Source: Caenibacillus caldisaponilyticus (GTDB lineage Bacteria > Bacillota > Bacilli > Bacillales > Sporolactobacillaceae). Taken from it: a DNA stretch of 64,000 bases. The stretch lies in assembly GCF_002003465.1 (NCBI RefSeq), contig NZ_BDDQ01000027.1, forward strand, positions 44,275 through 108,274, given 5' to 3'. The translations under genes were made by a program, and so were the position numbers. Positions 18,103 to 29,923 of the stretch are shown here, piece by piece; positions within the stretch are counted from its first letter, which is position 1, and the number at the start of each line of letters is the position of its first letter. The notes below the pieces were generated by a model. It saw only the letters and a list, made by a program, of their open reading frames with translations. It was not told where the DNA came from and did no database searches.

Positions 18103-19263
18103 TTGGGATTGGCCGTGAAATCAGATGAGATCGATCGTGTCGCGCACGGCATTTCCGTATGTTTTCGCTTCGTTTATGTGACGGGAACCGCCGGACTTAT
18201 AGGTTTGAGCGCATACCTTGTTTTCCAATACGCCCGGCCGTTTGTGATCGCCTTTTTTCTCTCCATGATCATGCAGCCGATCGTGCAATGGTTTGTGGAC
18301 AAATGGCATTGGCCGCGCGGCATCGCCGTCTTGACGGTGATGGTCGGATTGGGCGGGGGCGCCGTCGGCCTCATGGTCTGGCTGGCCCTGGAAATGATCG
18401 ACGGCATCGCGTCTCTTTTGCGCGTCGTTCCAGGCCACGTCACGGCGCTCATCGAAAGCGGACAAACGTATTTTTTCCGTCACTTGTTCCCCCTATGGGA
18501 GCGCTTAAACGACATCGTTCAAACGATGGACAAGTCCCAACAGGATGCGGTTTACGGCCGCTTAAAAGATATCGGCAGCGAGGCCGCCGGCCTCTTGAAT
18601 GACATGGGGATTAAAATCGTCGGCGCCTTGACGAAATGGGTGCTCTCTTTTCCGAACATGCTTTCCACCCTCGCGTTTTCCGCGCTCGCGACCTATTTCA
18701 TCAGCAAGGACTGGCCGGCCTTGGCCGCCTATGTGTCCTCAAAAACCGGAAAACCGTTTCACCGCACGGCCGGAAGGGTATATCGCGAATTCCGGGAAGC
18801 GGTGATCGGCTACGCGCGCGCCCAAACGGTGATGGTCGCTTTGACCGGTCTCACGGTATTCATCGGTCTCTCGCTCCTGGGCGTCAACGACGCCTTCACC
18901 ATTGCGCTCATCACGGCGACTGCCGATCTCATGCCCTACATCGGGACGGGCATCATCTTCATCCCATGGGCGATCTATGCGTGGCTGTCGGGCTTGGCGT
19001 TTCTCGCAGCCGGCCTCGGTCTCATTTATCTTGCGACCATCCTCCAACGACAATTCATCGAGCCGAAGCTCTTATCTTCTTCCATCGGTTTGAGCCCTCT
19101 CGCCACGCTCGTGGCGATCTTCGCCGGTTTCCGGCTCGGGGGATTCGCCGGCATGATCGCCGGGCCGTTCGCCATGGTCATCCTTCATTCCTTGCTGCGC
19201 GCCCGCGTGTTTCACCAGCTGTGGGCTTATATTTTATTCGGAGCGGATAAAGAGAATCGTTGA
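18103..19263 (+). CDS. ytvI: AI-2E family membrane permease (YtvI-like)
   Basis: Integral membrane protein of the AI-2E/TqsA superfamily, which includes exporters and ion antiporters; the B. subtilis YtvI substrate is unknown. About 386 residues with some eight hydrophobic helices; the N-terminal ones (VTGTAGLIGLSAYLVF, FVIAFFLSMIMQPIV) and the C-terminal block DLMPYIGTGIIFIPW and GLSPLATLVAIFAGFRLGG are characteristic. The start is uncertain between TTG 18103 and GTG 18115. Divergent from citZ, as in B. subtilis. Confidence 0.85.
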   Translation: MGLAVKSDEIDRVAHGISVCFRFVYVTGTAGLIGLSAYLVFQYARPFVIAFFLSMIMQPIVQWFVDKWHWPRGIAVLTVMVGLGGGAVGLMVWLALEMIDGIASLLRVVPGHVTALIESGQTYFFRHLFPLWERLNDIVQTMDKSQQDAVYGRLKDIGSEAAGLLNDMGIKIVGALTKWVLSFPNMLSTLAFSALATYFISKDWPALAAYVSSKTGKPFHRTAGRVYREFREAVIGYARAQTVMVALTGLTVFIGLSLLGVNDAFTIALITATADLMPYIGTGIIFIPWAIYAWLSGLAFLAAGLGLIYLATILQRQFIEPKLLSSSIGLSPLATLVAIFAGFRLGGFAGMIAGPFAMVILHSLLRARVFHQLWAYILFGADKENR

Positions 19264-19292
19264 AGCGCGCCAACGGGGATTCAGCCGCTTCG

Positions 19293-19682
19293 CTACCGCC
19301 TGTACATAAAAAAGAACGGCCGGTTCAAAAGGCGTCGCAAGAAACGGTCGCGGATCAGGCGGGCCGCCTTCCGGCGCAAAGGAGGAATGAGAAGGGCAAT
19401 CCCGGCCAGATCGGAAAGAAAACCCGGCAGGATGAGGAAAACGCCCCCGACGAACACCAAAAAGCCTTCCAACAGGGCATCTCCCGGAATGCGCCCGCTC
19501 TGAAGTTCCTCACGGATCCGCCGGAATATGGCGACGCCTTGATGTTTGGCCAACTGCAAGCCGACCGCCCCCGTCAAGAGGATGGCGGCAAACGTCGGCC
19601 AGACGCCGAGAAAGCGGCCCGAGGCGATGAGCAGTAACAATTCAACGGCGACCCATAAAACCAAAAAGGGAAAGACTCTCAT
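19293..19682 (-). CDS. fxsA: FxsA family membrane protein
   Basis: A 129-residue inner-membrane protein of the FxsA family (named for suppression of F-exclusion of phage T7 in E. coli; native role unknown). Three to four hydrophobic stretches (FLVLWVAVELLLLIA, WPTFAAILLTGAVGL, FLVFVGGVFLILPGFLSDLAGIALLIPP) and the family signature LPGFLSDLAG are visible. Only 1 base separates it from the thioesterase stop upstream, so the two are cotranscribed. Confidence 0.9.
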   Translation of the reverse strand: MRVFPFLVLWVAVELLLLIASGRFLGVWPTFAAILLTGAVGLQLAKHQGVAIFRRIREELQSGRIPGDALLEGFLVFVGGVFLILPGFLSDLAGIALLIPPLRRKAARLIRDRFLRRLLNRPFFFMYRR

Positions 19683-19683
19683 G

Positions 19684-20103
19684 TTACGCTTCCTCCACGC
19701 ACTGCAACAGGCGTTCGTGCAGCTCCGGCCAAACGCTTTTCAACTTGACCGGCCGCAGCTCGGTATTCGTCCAGCAATGTTCGGTATGTCCTTCGGCGAT
19801 CAGCGCCCCGTCGGCTTCGCGCACCGCTTTGTAATGGAACTTGAGGCGCACGCCGTTGTAAGCGGCAATCGACGTTTCGATCGCGATGACGTCCTCATAT
19901 TTGGCCGGCGTTTTATAAGACACGTCAGCGCCGATCACCGGCAAATAGAGCCCTTCTTTTTCAATTTCGGCGTACGATTTGTCCAATTTCCGAATGAAGT
20001 CGGTGCGGCCGACTTCAAACCACGTTATGTACACGCTGTGATGGATAATGCCCATTTGATCGGTTTCGGCATATCTCGCCCGCAGGGTCGTGACCGATTT
20101 CAT
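19684..20103 (-). CDS. Acyl-CoA thioesterase (4HBT/YbgC-like)
   Basis: Hotdog-fold thioesterase hydrolysing an acyl-CoA of unknown chain. The YbgC signature RARYAETDQMGIIHHSVYITWFE (about residues 8-30) carries the catalytic Asp, followed by the long HotDog helix region. 139 residues. ATG 20103 is taken because GGAGG is 5 bases upstream; the frame extends 261 bases further but without family similarity. Sits between fxsA and pyk, where B. subtilis also has a thioesterase gene. Confidence 0.9.
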   Translation of the reverse strand: MKSVTTLRARYAETDQMGIIHHSVYITWFEVGRTDFIRKLDKSYAEIEKEGLYLPVIGADVSYKTPAKYEDVIAIETSIAAYNGVRLKFHYKAVREADGALIAEGHTEHCWTNTELRPVKLKSVWPELHERLLQCVEEA

Positions 20104-20208
20104 CTCTCTCCCTCCTTCCGCACCTTTCGCTCCCAGCATAAGCATACTCCAAAACAACGGCGAATGTAAAAAATGCGCCCCATGGCCGCACAAAAAAAGT
20201 CCTCGAAT

Positions 20209-20237
20209 TATTTTTAAAGGGAGGGGAAACCCCTCCC
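20209..20237 (-). terminator. Terminator of pfkA-pyk
   Basis: GGGAGGGG/CCCCTCCC with a TTT loop (20219-20237), then TTTAAAAATAATT, directly after pyk. Confidence 0.82.
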
Positions 20238-20245
20238 GATCCTCA

Positions 20246-22000
20246 CTATAGCACTTTGGCATGACCGTTATAAATATTTCCGCGTTCCGCGTCGACCGTA
20301 ATTTCTTGGCCGCTTTGCACAACTTCTGTCGCCTTTTCGACGCCGACGATCGTGGGAATGTCAAGATTGATGCCGACGACGGCCGCGTGCGACGTGAGGC
20401 CGCCTTCTTCCGTGATGATCGCGGCGGCTCGTTGAATGGCGGGCATCATGTCGCGGTCGGTCACCTTTGTCACCAAAATGGCGCCGTCGGGCATGTGGGC
20501 ATTGGCCTCTTCGGCGCTTGTCGCGACGAAAGCGGGACCGGTCGCCGATTTGCGGCCGATGCCTTGACCTTTCGCCATCACGCGCCCCACCACATGAACT
20601 TTCAGCAAGTTGGTCGTCCCGACCTCGCCGACCGGCACACCCGCAGTGATGACGACGAGATCGCCGCGGCGGACGAGTCCGCTGTCTAGCGCGCGATCAA
20701 CGGCGGCTTCCAACATTTCATCGGTCGTTTTCGCCGGTTTTCCGAGAAGCGGCTGCACGCCCCAGACGATCGTCAAACGGCGCAGCGACCGTTCGCTGTT
20801 CGTCACCGCCACGATGTCCGCTTTCGGGCGGTATTTGGAGACGACGCGCGCCGTATGGCCGCTCACGGTCGATGTAATGATGGTCGACACGTTCAAGTTC
20901 AATGCCGTGTTGGCAACCGCTTGTCCGATCGCGTCGGTGATCGTCGTTTCGCTCGCCCGGCTTCTCGCCTCGAACATATCGCGATAATTCAAGGCTTTCT
21001 CGGTACGGGCCGCAATCCGGTCCATCGTCTTCACGGCTTCGATCGGATAATCGCCCGCCGCCGTTTCACCGGAAAGCATGATCGCGTCCGTGCCATCGAA
21101 AATGGCGTTGGCGACGTCGCTCGCTTCGGCGCGTGTCGGACGCGGATTTCTTTGCATCGAATCGAGCATTTGCGTTGCGGTGATGACCGGTTTTCCGGCT
21201 TCGTTGCATTTCTTGATCAACATTTTTTGGACGAGCGGCACTTCTTCCGCGGGGATTTCCACGCCGAGATCGCCGCGCGCCACCATCAGCCCGTCTGAAA
21301 CGCTGAGGATTTCGTCGATGTTCTCGACGCCTTCCGCGCTTTCGATTTTCGGAATGATCATGATATGTTCGGCGCCGTTGTTTTCAAGCAGTTCGCGAAT
21401 CTCCAGGACATCGGAAGCCCTTCGGACGAAGGAAGCGGCGATGAAATCGATGCCTTGCTCAATGCCGAAGAGAATGTCGTTTTTGTCCTTCTCGGTGATG
21501 CCCGGCAAATTGATGCTGACGCCCGGGACGTTGACGCCTTTTTTGCTCTTCAATTCGCCGCTGTTCAACACCTTCGTGACGATTTCCCGTTCTTTTGTGT
21601 CGACGACTTCCAGTTCAATCAGCCCGTCGTCGAGCAAGATTTTCGAGCCGGGATGAACGTCTTTCGCCAGCCCTTTATAGGTGACGGAAATCTTTTCGCT
21701 GGTGCCGAGGCAATCTTCCATGCTGATGATGAGTTGCTGTCCGCTTTCCAACAGCACTTTTTCCGTCGCCATGTCACCGGTGCGGATTTCTGGCCCTTTC
21801 GTGTCGAGCAAAAGGCCGACGGTTTTCCCCGTGATCTCCGCCGCTTTTCGGATGTTGGCGATGCGGCGGCCGTGTTCTTCATGATTGCCGTGGGAAAAGT
21901 TCAACCGGGCGACATTCATGCCCGCTTTTATGAGCTCCACAAGCGTTTCGACGCTTTCACTCGCCGGTCCGATCGTACAAACGATTTTAGTCTTTCTCAT
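20246..22000 (-). CDS. pyk: Pyruvate kinase with C-terminal PEP-utiliser-like domain
   Basis: Makes pyruvate and ATP from phosphoenolpyruvate. 584 residues, the long Bacillus/Geobacillus form. N-terminal [16 protein letters not shown], catalytic KIESAEG and [21 protein letters not shown], then after about residue 475 an extra domain with [13 protein letters not shown], the phosphohistidine-domain motif, whose function in PK is unclear. Start moved to 22000: GGGAGG is 7 bases from this ATG but touches the upstream one. Follows pfkA by 180 bases in one operon. Confidence 0.97.
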   Translation of the reverse strand: MRKTKIVCTIGPASESVETLVELIKAGMNVARLNFSHGNHEEHGRRIANIRKAAEITGKTVGLLLDTKGPEIRTGDMATEKVLLESGQQLIISMEDCLGTSEKISVTYKGLAKDVHPGSKILLDDGLIELEVVDTKEREIVTKVLNSGELKSKKGVNVPGVSINLPGITEKDKNDILFGIEQGIDFIAASFVRRASDVLEIRELLENNGAEHIMIIPKIESAEGVENIDEILSVSDGLMVARGDLGVEIPAEEVPLVQKMLIKKCNEAGKPVITATQMLDSMQRNPRPTRAEASDVANAIFDGTDAIMLSGETAAGDYPIEAVKTMDRIAARTEKALNYRDMFEARSRASETTITDAIGQAVANTALNLNVSTIITSTVSGHTARVVSKYRPKADIVAVTNSERSLRRLTIVWGVQPLLGKPAKTTDEMLEAAVDRALDSGLVRRGDLVVITAGVPVGEVGTTNLLKVHVVGRVMAKGQGIGRKSATGPAFVATSAEEANAHMPDGAILVTKVTDRDMMPAIQRAAAIITEEGGLTSHAAVVGINLDIPTIVGVEKATEVVQSGQEITVDAERGNIYNGHAKVL

Positions 22001-22180
22001 GATCATTCCTCCCGAAAATACATGACCTGTTCCATTCTTGCTGCCATAAATTAAAAAGCTGACCGTTTTGTGTCGGGAACGTTTATGAGGAAACGGCGGC
22101 GCGCCTGAAAGAAAAGCTCCGGATCCGCGCCGCTTGCTTTGTATAAATCTAAAAGAATGAGTGCGCCCGCAAGATTTCGG

Positions 22181-23155
<975 letters not shown>

Positions 23156-23275
23156 CTATGTAGGACTTCTTGAGTCTATAATATAATAGTTTTTTTTACC
23201 GTCGGAGCGTATGAAAAACATCACTATGCACCGATATTATTCGTTACATTGCCCCGAACGATTCCAACTTTTTAT

Positions 23276-23310
23276 GATAAAAATGTGCCTCCGTAAAAGG
23301 AAGCACATTT
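23276..23310 (-). terminator. Terminator after accA
   Basis: Twelve-pair stem (one G-U) between 23299-23310 and 23281-23292 with a 6-base loop, ending in TTTATC on the minus strand. Confidence 0.82.
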
Positions 23311-24287
23311 TATATTTGAGCGATGGAATCGGTTACACTCTTATATTTTCCGATCTTGCGATACTTTTCCAGCCTTTGTTCGACGAGCTCGTCGGCGGTA
23401 AGGCCGCTGAGTGCCTGCAAATTCCTGGAAATTGCTTCATCGATCCGCTCGGCTTGCGCTTTGACGTCATGATGGGCTCCGCCGGTGATTTCGGGGATCA
23501 CTTCATCGACAATGCCCAGCTCTTTTAAGTCGGGGGCGGTAATTTTCATCGTCGTCGCCGCCCGTTCAGCAAGGCTGGCATCCCGCCAGAGCAACGCCGC
23601 GGCGCTTTCCGGCGCAATGACGGAATACCAGGAATTCTCAAGCATCAAGAGCCGGTCACCGACGCCGATGGCCAGCGCCCCGCCCGATGCGCCTTCACCG
23701 ATGACCACGCAGATGATCGGCACGCGCAAGGCCGCCATTTCAAAAAGATTGCGCGCAATCGATTCCCCTATGCCGCGCTCCTCGGCGGTCTTGCCGGGAA
23801 ATGCCCCTTTCGTATCGATAAACGTGATGACCGGTCGCCGGAATTTTTCCGCCTGTTTCATCAGGCGAAGCGCTTTCCGGTAGCCCTCGGGATGGGGCAT
23901 GCCGAAATTGCGGCGAAGATTTTCCTTCGTATCTCGGCCCCGCTGTTCGCCAATGATGGTGACCGGCCGGCCGTGAAAATTCGCGATCCCGCCGACGATC
24001 GCGGCGTCGTCGCCAAATAACCGGTCGCCGTGGCATTCGATGAAATCGGTAAAAAGGTAAGGGATATAATCAAGCGTCGTCGGGCGTTCCAAGTGACGGG
24101 CGACTTGAACGCGTTCCCAAGGGTTCATGTTGCCGTATATTTCGGCCTCCAACTCTTTCAGACGTTGTTTGAGCCGCTCGAGCTCTTCGGACAAATCGAT
24201 GTCCTTTTCTTCCATAAAACGCTCGAGTTCTTTAATTTTTTCCTTCAGTTCGATGATCGGTTTTTCAAACTCTAACCCTTGAACCAC
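23310..24287 (-). CDS. accA: Acetyl-CoA carboxylase carboxyltransferase subunit alpha
   Basis: Transfers CO2 from carboxybiotin to acetyl-CoA with AccD, for fatty acid synthesis. 325 residues beginning [20 protein letters not shown] (coiled-coil start), with [31 protein letters not shown] and the oxyanion-type glycines in [20 protein letters not shown] start with GGAGGTGA 6 bases upstream; overlaps the end of accD by 16 bases. Confidence 0.97.
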   Translation of the reverse strand: MVQGLEFEKPIIELKEKIKELERFMEEKDIDLSEELERLKQRLKELEAEIYGNMNPWERVQVARHLERPTTLDYIPYLFTDFIECHGDRLFGDDAAIVGGIANFHGRPVTIIGEQRGRDTKENLRRNFGMPHPEGYRKALRLMKQAEKFRRPVITFIDTKGAFPGKTAEERGIGESIARNLFEMAALRVPIICVVIGEGASGGALAIGVGDRLLMLENSWYSVIAPESAAALLWRDASLAERAATTMKITAPDLKELGIVDEVIPEITGGAHHDVKAQAERIDEAISRNLQALSGLTADELVEQRLEKYRKIGKYKSVTDSIAQI

Positions 24288-25138
24288 GCTTCTTCACCTC
24301 CCGTCGCATGGAGCGCAAGCACTTTTACAAGCGTCTCCTTCAATTCGTTGCGGCTGACGACGCGGTCAATCTGGCCGTGTTCCAATAAAAACTCGGCCGT
24401 CTGAAAATCATCGGGGAGTTTTTCACGGATGGTCTGCTCAATGATCCGGCGGCCGGCAAAGCCGATCAACGCGCCCGGTTCGGCAAAAATGTAATCGCCG
24501 AGCGAAGCGAAACTGGCCGTCACCCCGCCCGTCGTCGGATGGGTCATCACGATGATGCTCAGTCCGCCGTTGTTGCTGAACCGTTTTAAAACCGCGCTCG
24601 TCTTCGCCATTTGCATGAGGCTTAGGGCGCCTTCCTGCATGCGCGCGCCGCCGGAAGCCGTAAAGATAATGATCGGCAAGCGGTGGGCGTCGGCGTATTC
24701 GATCGCCCGGGCTATTTTTTCTCCGACGACCGATCCCATGCTTCCCATTCTGAAGCGGGCGTCCATGACGGCGATGACCGTCTCAAAGCCTTCGATTTTG
24801 CCCTTACCGGTGACGACCGCTTCGTTCAACGACGTTTTTTCGCGGTCTTTTGCCAGCTTCTCTTCATAGCCCGGAAATCCGAGCGGGTTTTCCGAGGACA
24901 AATCGCGGTCGAATTCGACAAACGTGCCTTCATCCAACAAGCTTTCCAGGCGTTCCGGGGCCGACATTTGATAATGATAACCACAGGATTGACAGATATA
25001 TAAATGCTTTTTGAGTTCTTTCGTATACATGATCTTTTTGCATTTTGGGCATTTCTTCATAATGCCTTCCGGAACGTCTTGCTTCATCGAACGAGAAGGG
25101 ACGGTCGCATATTTTTTCTTCTTGTTAAAAAGTAACAA
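24272..25138 (-). CDS. accD: Acetyl-CoA carboxylase carboxyltransferase subunit beta
   Basis: Partner of AccA. 288 residues with the N-terminal four-cysteine zinc finger ([16 protein letters not shown] and ICQSCGYHY, about residues 29-51) and the crotonase-like core [19 protein letters not shown]. Starts at a TTG with AAGGTGA 6 bases upstream. Lies 55 bases after ytsJ, so ytsJ-accD-accA is one unit as in B. subtilis. Confidence 0.97.
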   Translation of the reverse strand: MLLFNKKKKYATVPSRSMKQDVPEGIMKKCPKCKKIMYTKELKKHLYICQSCGYHYQMSAPERLESLLDEGTFVEFDRDLSSENPLGFPGYEEKLAKDREKTSLNEAVVTGKGKIEGFETVIAVMDARFRMGSMGSVVGEKIARAIEYADAHRLPIIIFTASGGARMQEGALSLMQMAKTSAVLKRFSNNGGLSIIVMTHPTTGGVTASFASLGDYIFAEPGALIGFAGRRIIEQTIREKLPDDFQTAEFLLEHGQIDRVVSRNELKETLVKVLALHATGGEEAWFKG

Positions 25139-25193
25139 TCGCTTTCACCTTCTTTGTCACCCGCTCGTGCTCGTCCATGGATGCTTCCTCCGA

Positions 25194-26432
25194 TCAATCC
25201 TTACCGATGTATGCCAGCTTACGGGTTTTTTCGGCAATGTCTTCGGGATTGACTTGTTTGCGCGCCACGCCGGTTTCCATCGCCGCTTTGGCGACGCTCG
25301 CGGCCACCGATGGGGCGACGCGCGGGTCGAACGGTGCGGGGATGACGTAATCGTCCCGCAATTCTTCATCCGACACCAAACCGGCGATCGCATACACGGC
25401 GGCGACCTTCATTTCCTCGTTGATGTGGGTGGCGTTGACATCCAACGCGCCGCGGAAAATGCCGGGAAAAGCGAGGACGTTGTTGATCTGGTTCGGATAA
25501 TCCGATCGGCCGGTGCCGATGACCTTGGCGCCCGCTTCTTTCGCCTCTTCGGGCATGATCTCGGGCACGGGATTGGCCATCGCAAAAATGATCGGATCAT
25601 CGTTCATCGAACGAATCATGTCTTTGTTCAAGGCGCCGGCGACGGAAACGCCGATGAAAACGTCCATGCCTTTGATGACGTCTTCCAGGCTTCCTTGCAG
25701 CCGGTCGCGGTTCGTCAGTTTGGCGATCTCGTTTTTGACGTCATTCATCCCGTAACCGCGGCCTTCATAGATTGCCCCGCGGGAATCGCACAGGATGATA
25801 TCCCGGACGCCGAAGCGCAGCAAGAGTTTGATGATGGCGATGCCGGCGGCGCCCGCGCCGTTGACGACGACCTTGATCTCCGTCATCTCTTTGCCGACGA
25901 TTTTCAACGCGTTGACAAGCCCGGCGAGGGTGACGATCGCCGTGCCGTGTTGATCGTCGTGGAAAACCGGAATGTTCGTTTCTTTCTTCAGCCTTTCCTC
26001 GATGATAAAACAGCTCGGCGCCGCAATGTCCTCAAGATTGATCCCGCCGAACGTCGGCTCGAGCAGTTTCACCGTGCGCACGACTTCATCGATGTCCGTC
26101 GTGTTCAGGCAAATCGGAAAGGCGTCGACGCCGGCAAAGCTTTTGAAGAGCACGGCCTTGCCCTCCATGACGGGCATGGCGGCCTCCGGGCCGATGTTGC
26201 CGAGGCCGAGCACGGCCGTCCCGTTGGAAACAACGGCGACGGTGTTGCCTTTCATCGTGTACCTATAAACTTCGTCCTTCGAATTATAAATCTCCTTGCA
26301 AGGTTCAGCGACGCCCGGCGAATACGCGAGGCTCAAGTCATGAGCATTTCTGACGGGCACTTTCGGGGTCGTCTCCAGTTTGCCCTGATGGACTCTATGA
26401 ATATGTAACGCTTCCTCACGCGTCGTTGCCAA
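25194..26432 (-). CDS. ytsJ: NADP-dependent malic enzyme (YtsJ type)
   Basis: Converts malate to pyruvate, CO2 and NADPH. About 412 residues: SLAYSPGVAEPCKEI, GNIGPEAAMPVMEGKAVLFKSF, metal-site FHDDQHGTAIV and Rossmann GAGAAGIAIIKLL. The start is a TTG at 26432 with GGAG 10 bases upstream, giving MATTREEALHIHRVHQGK; a GTG at 26441 lies only 1 base after that GGAG and is less likely. A perfect 18-base palindrome lies upstream at 26508-26525. Confidence 0.95.
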   Translation of the reverse strand: MATTREEALHIHRVHQGKLETTPKVPVRNAHDLSLAYSPGVAEPCKEIYNSKDEVYRYTMKGNTVAVVSNGTAVLGLGNIGPEAAMPVMEGKAVLFKSFAGVDAFPICLNTTDIDEVVRTVKLLEPTFGGINLEDIAAPSCFIIEERLKKETNIPVFHDDQHGTAIVTLAGLVNALKIVGKEMTEIKVVVNGAGAAGIAIIKLLLRFGVRDIILCDSRGAIYEGRGYGMNDVKNEIAKLTNRDRLQGSLEDVIKGMDVFIGVSVAGALNKDMIRSMNDDPIIFAMANPVPEIMPEEAKEAGAKVIGTGRSDYPNQINNVLAFPGIFRGALDVNATHINEEMKVAAVYAIAGLVSDEELRDDYVIPAPFDPRVAPSVAASVAKAAMETGVARKQVNPEDIAEKTRKLAYIGKD

Positions 26433-26482
26433 GGTATCCACGCTCCTCGTAATTAAGGAAGTCCACTCCCCGTGACCAATTT

Positions 26483-26511
26483 ATTATATCAAACAACGGC
26501 GGGGAATAAAA
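26483..26511 (-). promoter_or_regulatory. Possible promoter of ytsJ
   Basis: Perfect TATAAT on the minus strand at 26483-26488, with a weak TTTTAT 17 bases upstream. Confidence 0.4.
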
Positions 26512-26566
26512 TGAATATTCATTTTGCCCGATGACGGCCGCGAAAACGCGTCCCGACCATCAACTG

Positions 26567-29500
26567 TCATTGCAGGACGACGTTTTCCCGGCCGAGAAGG
26601 CCGTACAATTGATCGAGGCACGTTTTCGTCGGATTGACAAAGTAGTTTTCCGATAACCGGATCGTCCGCTTTTCATCCGCGATATAAAGCAGAACTTCCG
26701 TTTTCCCGCGGTGTTCCAAAAGCAGTCGTTTCAACCGGACGAGCCGCCCGGAAGGATCGGACCGCGACGGGATGCGGAGAAACAAGCGCGGTGCGGGGCG
26801 CACGTCCTTCAGCCGTTCCGCTTCACGGATGATGAATTGAACGTCGTCCCCATTGCGCTCGATCGTCCCGACCGTCCAAAGCAGCGCGCCGTTTTCAAAC
26901 AACCCCATGTTGCGCTCAAAGACGTCCGGAAAGGCGACCGCGCGGATGAAGCCCGACGGATCATTCAAATCCATGATGCCCATTTGCCGGCCCGCCTTCG
27001 TCCTGACCTGCCGCAGCTGTTCGACCATGACGGCGAGCTGCGCCCGGCTCTTGTCGGCGAGCTTCGCCGCGCGCAACACCGGTACGGGGCGAAGCCGATT
27101 GAGCAAATGGCGGTAGGCGTCGAGCGGATGGGCCGTGAGGTAAAAGCCGAGCGCCTCTTTTTCAAGCCGCAGTTTTTCGCGCAGCGTGAGGGGCGGGACC
27201 TCGACGTACCGTTCTTCCCCGCCCCCGTCCTCAAAGAGGGTGGCTTGATCATCATTTCCTTCCCGACGCTCCGCTTCTGACAACGCTTCGTCCAACGAAG
27301 CCAACAAGACGGCGCGGTCCACCCCAAATTCATCGAAAGCACCCGCGAAAATGAGCGCTTCGACCGTCCGCCGGTTCACTTTGCGCGGAGACACCCGTCG
27401 GCAAAAATCAAAAAGCCCTTTATAGGGACCCGACTTTCTCCGCTCGATGATGTGTTCAACCGCTTGCCGGCCGACGTTCTTAATGGCGCTCAGTCCATAA
27501 CGTATGCCGTCCCCGGTATTTTTAAACATCGCCTCGCTTTGATTGATCGAAGGCGGGAGCAGTCGTATGCCTTTTTTTTCCATTTCATACCGGTACTCAA
27601 TGAGTTTTTCCTGATGATGGGCGACGCTCGTGAGCAACGCCGTCATGAAGGCTTCCGGTTCATGCGCTTTCAGGTAGGCAAGCCAATACGAAATCATGCT
27701 ATAAGCGACGGCGTGGGACCGGTTAAAGCCGTAGTCGGCAAAGCGGACGATCCACTCGTAGACGTTTTCGGCGACTTCCCGATCGTAGCCGTTTTTCAAA
27801 CAGCCTTCCACAAAATGACGGCGCTCCCGTTCGAGCACCTCCCGTTTCTTTTTGCTGACCGCCCGCCGCAAAATGTCGGCTTCGCCGAGCGTGAAGCCGG
27901 CCATTATCGCCGCGATCTGCATGATCTGTTCTTGATAGACGATAATCCCGTAAGTAGGCTTCAAGACCGGTTCCAAATCCGGATGAGGGTAATGAACCGG
28001 CTTTTTTCCGTGTTTGGCGTCGATGAAGGTTTGAATGTTTTGCATCGGACCGGGCCGGTTCAAGGCGTTGACGGCGACGATGTCATCAAAGCGCGTCGGC
28101 GACAGTTTGACGAGCACGCGGCGCAAACCATCCCTTTCAAACTGAAAGACGCCGGTCGTGTCCCCCTCCCGCAACAGCTGGTACGTCAAAGGATCGTCGA
28201 GGGGAATGTCTTCCAGAGCCGGCCGGACGCCCTTTTGCCGTTCGATCTGGTCCAAAATGTTTTCGATGATCGTCAAATTGCGGAGGCCGAGGAAATCCAT
28301 TTTCAACAGGCCAAGATCTTCAAGCACTTCCATCGGGTATTGCGTCACATGGCTGCCTTCCGGCCCTTCGGCGAGCGGAACGAGCTCGGTCAAAGGTTCG
28401 GCGCTGATGATGACGCCCGCCGCATGAATCGAGGCATGGCGCGGCACCCCTTCGATCAGCCGGGCCATCCGGTAAAGGCGCGCCGCCTCCTTGGAACCCG
28501 CAATCATTTCGCGAAGGCGGGGGGATTCCCGATACGCCTCCTCCAGCGTCACGCCCGGTTTGGACGGGACGAGCTTGGCGATGCGGTCGACGAGCGAAAG
28601 CTCCATGCCGAGCACGCGCCCGACATCGCGCAGCGCGGCGCGGGCCGCCAGCGTTCCGAACGTGCCGATTTGCGCGACGTGCTCATGTCCGTATTTCTCG
28701 TAAACATAAGCGATGACTTCATCGCGCCGATGATCGGGAAAATCGATGTCGATATCCGGCATCGAAACCCGCTCGGGGTTTAAAAAGCGTTCGAATAGAA
28801 GGCCGTGGGCGATGGGATCCACATCCGTGATGCCGAGCGCATAAGCGACCAAGGAGCCCGCCGCCGAACCGCGGCCCGGTCCCGGCCGTATGCCTTTTTC
28901 CCTGGCGTGGCGGACGACGTCCCATACGATCAAAAAATAATCGTTAAAGCCCATCTTGTCGATGACGGCCAGTTCATGCGCCAACCGCTCTTTGACCGCC
29001 TCCGTCACTTCCCCGTACCGGCGCTTGACCCCTTCGGCGCACAATGCTCGCAAATAGCTTTTGGCGTCCATTCCGTCGGGAACCGGATAAGCCGGCAAGC
29101 GCGGGCGATCAAAAGAAAAATCGACACGGCAGCGATTCGCGATCCTCTCCGTATTTTCGACGGCTTCCGGATAGGCTCCGAACAACGCTTCCATCTCAGC
29201 GGCCGGCTTTAAATAATGCTGATCGCCGGGCGCCCTCCGGCTACGTTCTTCGAGCGTTTCTCCCGTGCGGATGCAGGCCAGGCAGTCGTGAGCCAAGGCG
29301 TCCGCTTGATCGATGTAATGGACGTCGTTCGACGCGACGAGCGGTATGCCCAACGCCGTTCCGAGTCCGACGACGGCGAGAAGCAGCTCCCTTTCCGAGA
29401 CCTTGCCGTGATCTTGCAGCTCCAAATAAAAACGCCCGGAAAATCTTTCATAATAAAGGCGAGCCAGCCGTTCGGCCTCTTTCCGGTCGCCGGCTGCAAG

Positions 29501-29923
29501 CCGCCGTTCGATTTCGCCGCCAGGCCCCCCGGATAACGCGATGAGGCCCTCGGCGTGATCAAACACCAAGTCGCGTGCCACCCTGCGCATTCGTGTGTGT
29601 TGCACCGCCGTGCTGATTTTCACGAGATTTTGATAGCCTTTTTCATTTTCCGCCAAAAGCACGATGGACGGGCCATCATCGAGCGAATAACCGCCATTTG
29701 GACGCCGGTCGTCCGCAAGCGGCACTTCCATGCCGATGACCGGGTGCAGACCGTGCGCTTTGCACGATTGATAGAAAGGAATGACGCCGTACATCACGCC
29801 GGTATCGGTGATCGCGAGCGAACGGAACCCCCGATCGCGGGCGGCGCGGACAAGCGCGTCGATGCGGCACGTGCTGTCGAGAAGACTGTATTCACTATGT
29901 ACGTGCAGATGGACAAATCCCAA
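26567..29923 (-). CDS. dnaE: DNA polymerase III alpha subunit DnaE
   Basis: Replicative polymerase that in Bacillus extends RNA primers before PolC takes over. 1118 residues: PHP domain at the start (FVHLHVHSEYSLLDS), palm with catalytic Asp residues in PDIDIDFPDHRRDEV, GRGSAAGSLVAYALGITDVDP, FNRSHAVAYSMISYW, and a C-terminal OB fold (VMVEQLRQVRTKAG, about residue 970). Lacks the PolC-type exonuclease. Divergent from ytrH. Confidence 0.97.
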   Translation of the reverse strand: MGFVHLHVHSEYSLLDSTCRIDALVRAARDRGFRSLAITDTGVMYGVIPFYQSCKAHGLHPVIGMEVPLADDRRPNGGYSLDDGPSIVLLAENEKGYQNLVKISTAVQHTRMRRVARDLVFDHAEGLIALSGGPGGEIERRLAAGDRKEAERLARLYYERFSGRFYLELQDHGKVSERELLLAVVGLGTALGIPLVASNDVHYIDQADALAHDCLACIRTGETLEERSRRAPGDQHYLKPAAEMEALFGAYPEAVENTERIANRCRVDFSFDRPRLPAYPVPDGMDAKSYLRALCAEGVKRRYGEVTEAVKERLAHELAVIDKMGFNDYFLIVWDVVRHAREKGIRPGPGRGSAAGSLVAYALGITDVDPIAHGLLFERFLNPERVSMPDIDIDFPDHRRDEVIAYVYEKYGHEHVAQIGTFGTLAARAALRDVGRVLGMELSLVDRIAKLVPSKPGVTLEEAYRESPRLREMIAGSKEAARLYRMARLIEGVPRHASIHAAGVIISAEPLTELVPLAEGPEGSHVTQYPMEVLEDLGLLKMDFLGLRNLTIIENILDQIERQKGVRPALEDIPLDDPLTYQLLREGDTTGVFQFERDGLRRVLVKLSPTRFDDIVAVNALNRPGPMQNIQTFIDAKHGKKPVHYPHPDLEPVLKPTYGIIVYQEQIMQIAAIMAGFTLGEADILRRAVSKKKREVLERERRHFVEGCLKNGYDREVAENVYEWIVRFADYGFNRSHAVAYSMISYWLAYLKAHEPEAFMTALLTSVAHHQEKLIEYRYEMEKKGIRLLPPSINQSEAMFKNTGDGIRYGLSAIKNVGRQAVEHIIERRKSGPYKGLFDFCRRVSPRKVNRRTVEALIFAGAFDEFGVDRAVLLASLDEALSEAERREGNDDQATLFEDGGGEERYVEVPPLTLREKLRLEKEALGFYLTAHPLDAYRHLLNRLRPVPVLRAAKLADKSRAQLAVMVEQLRQVRTKAGRQMGIMDLNDPSGFIRAVAFPDVFERNMGLFENGALLWTVGTIERNGDDVQFIIREAERLKDVRPAPRLFLRIPSRSDPSGRLVRLKRLLLEHRGKTEVLLYIADEKRTIRLSENYFVNPTKTCLDQLYGLLGRENVVLQ

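Noticed and set aside
26508..26525. ArgR/AhrC box
   Set aside because: The TGAAT and ATTCA halves abut, whereas the ARG box needs about four bases between them.
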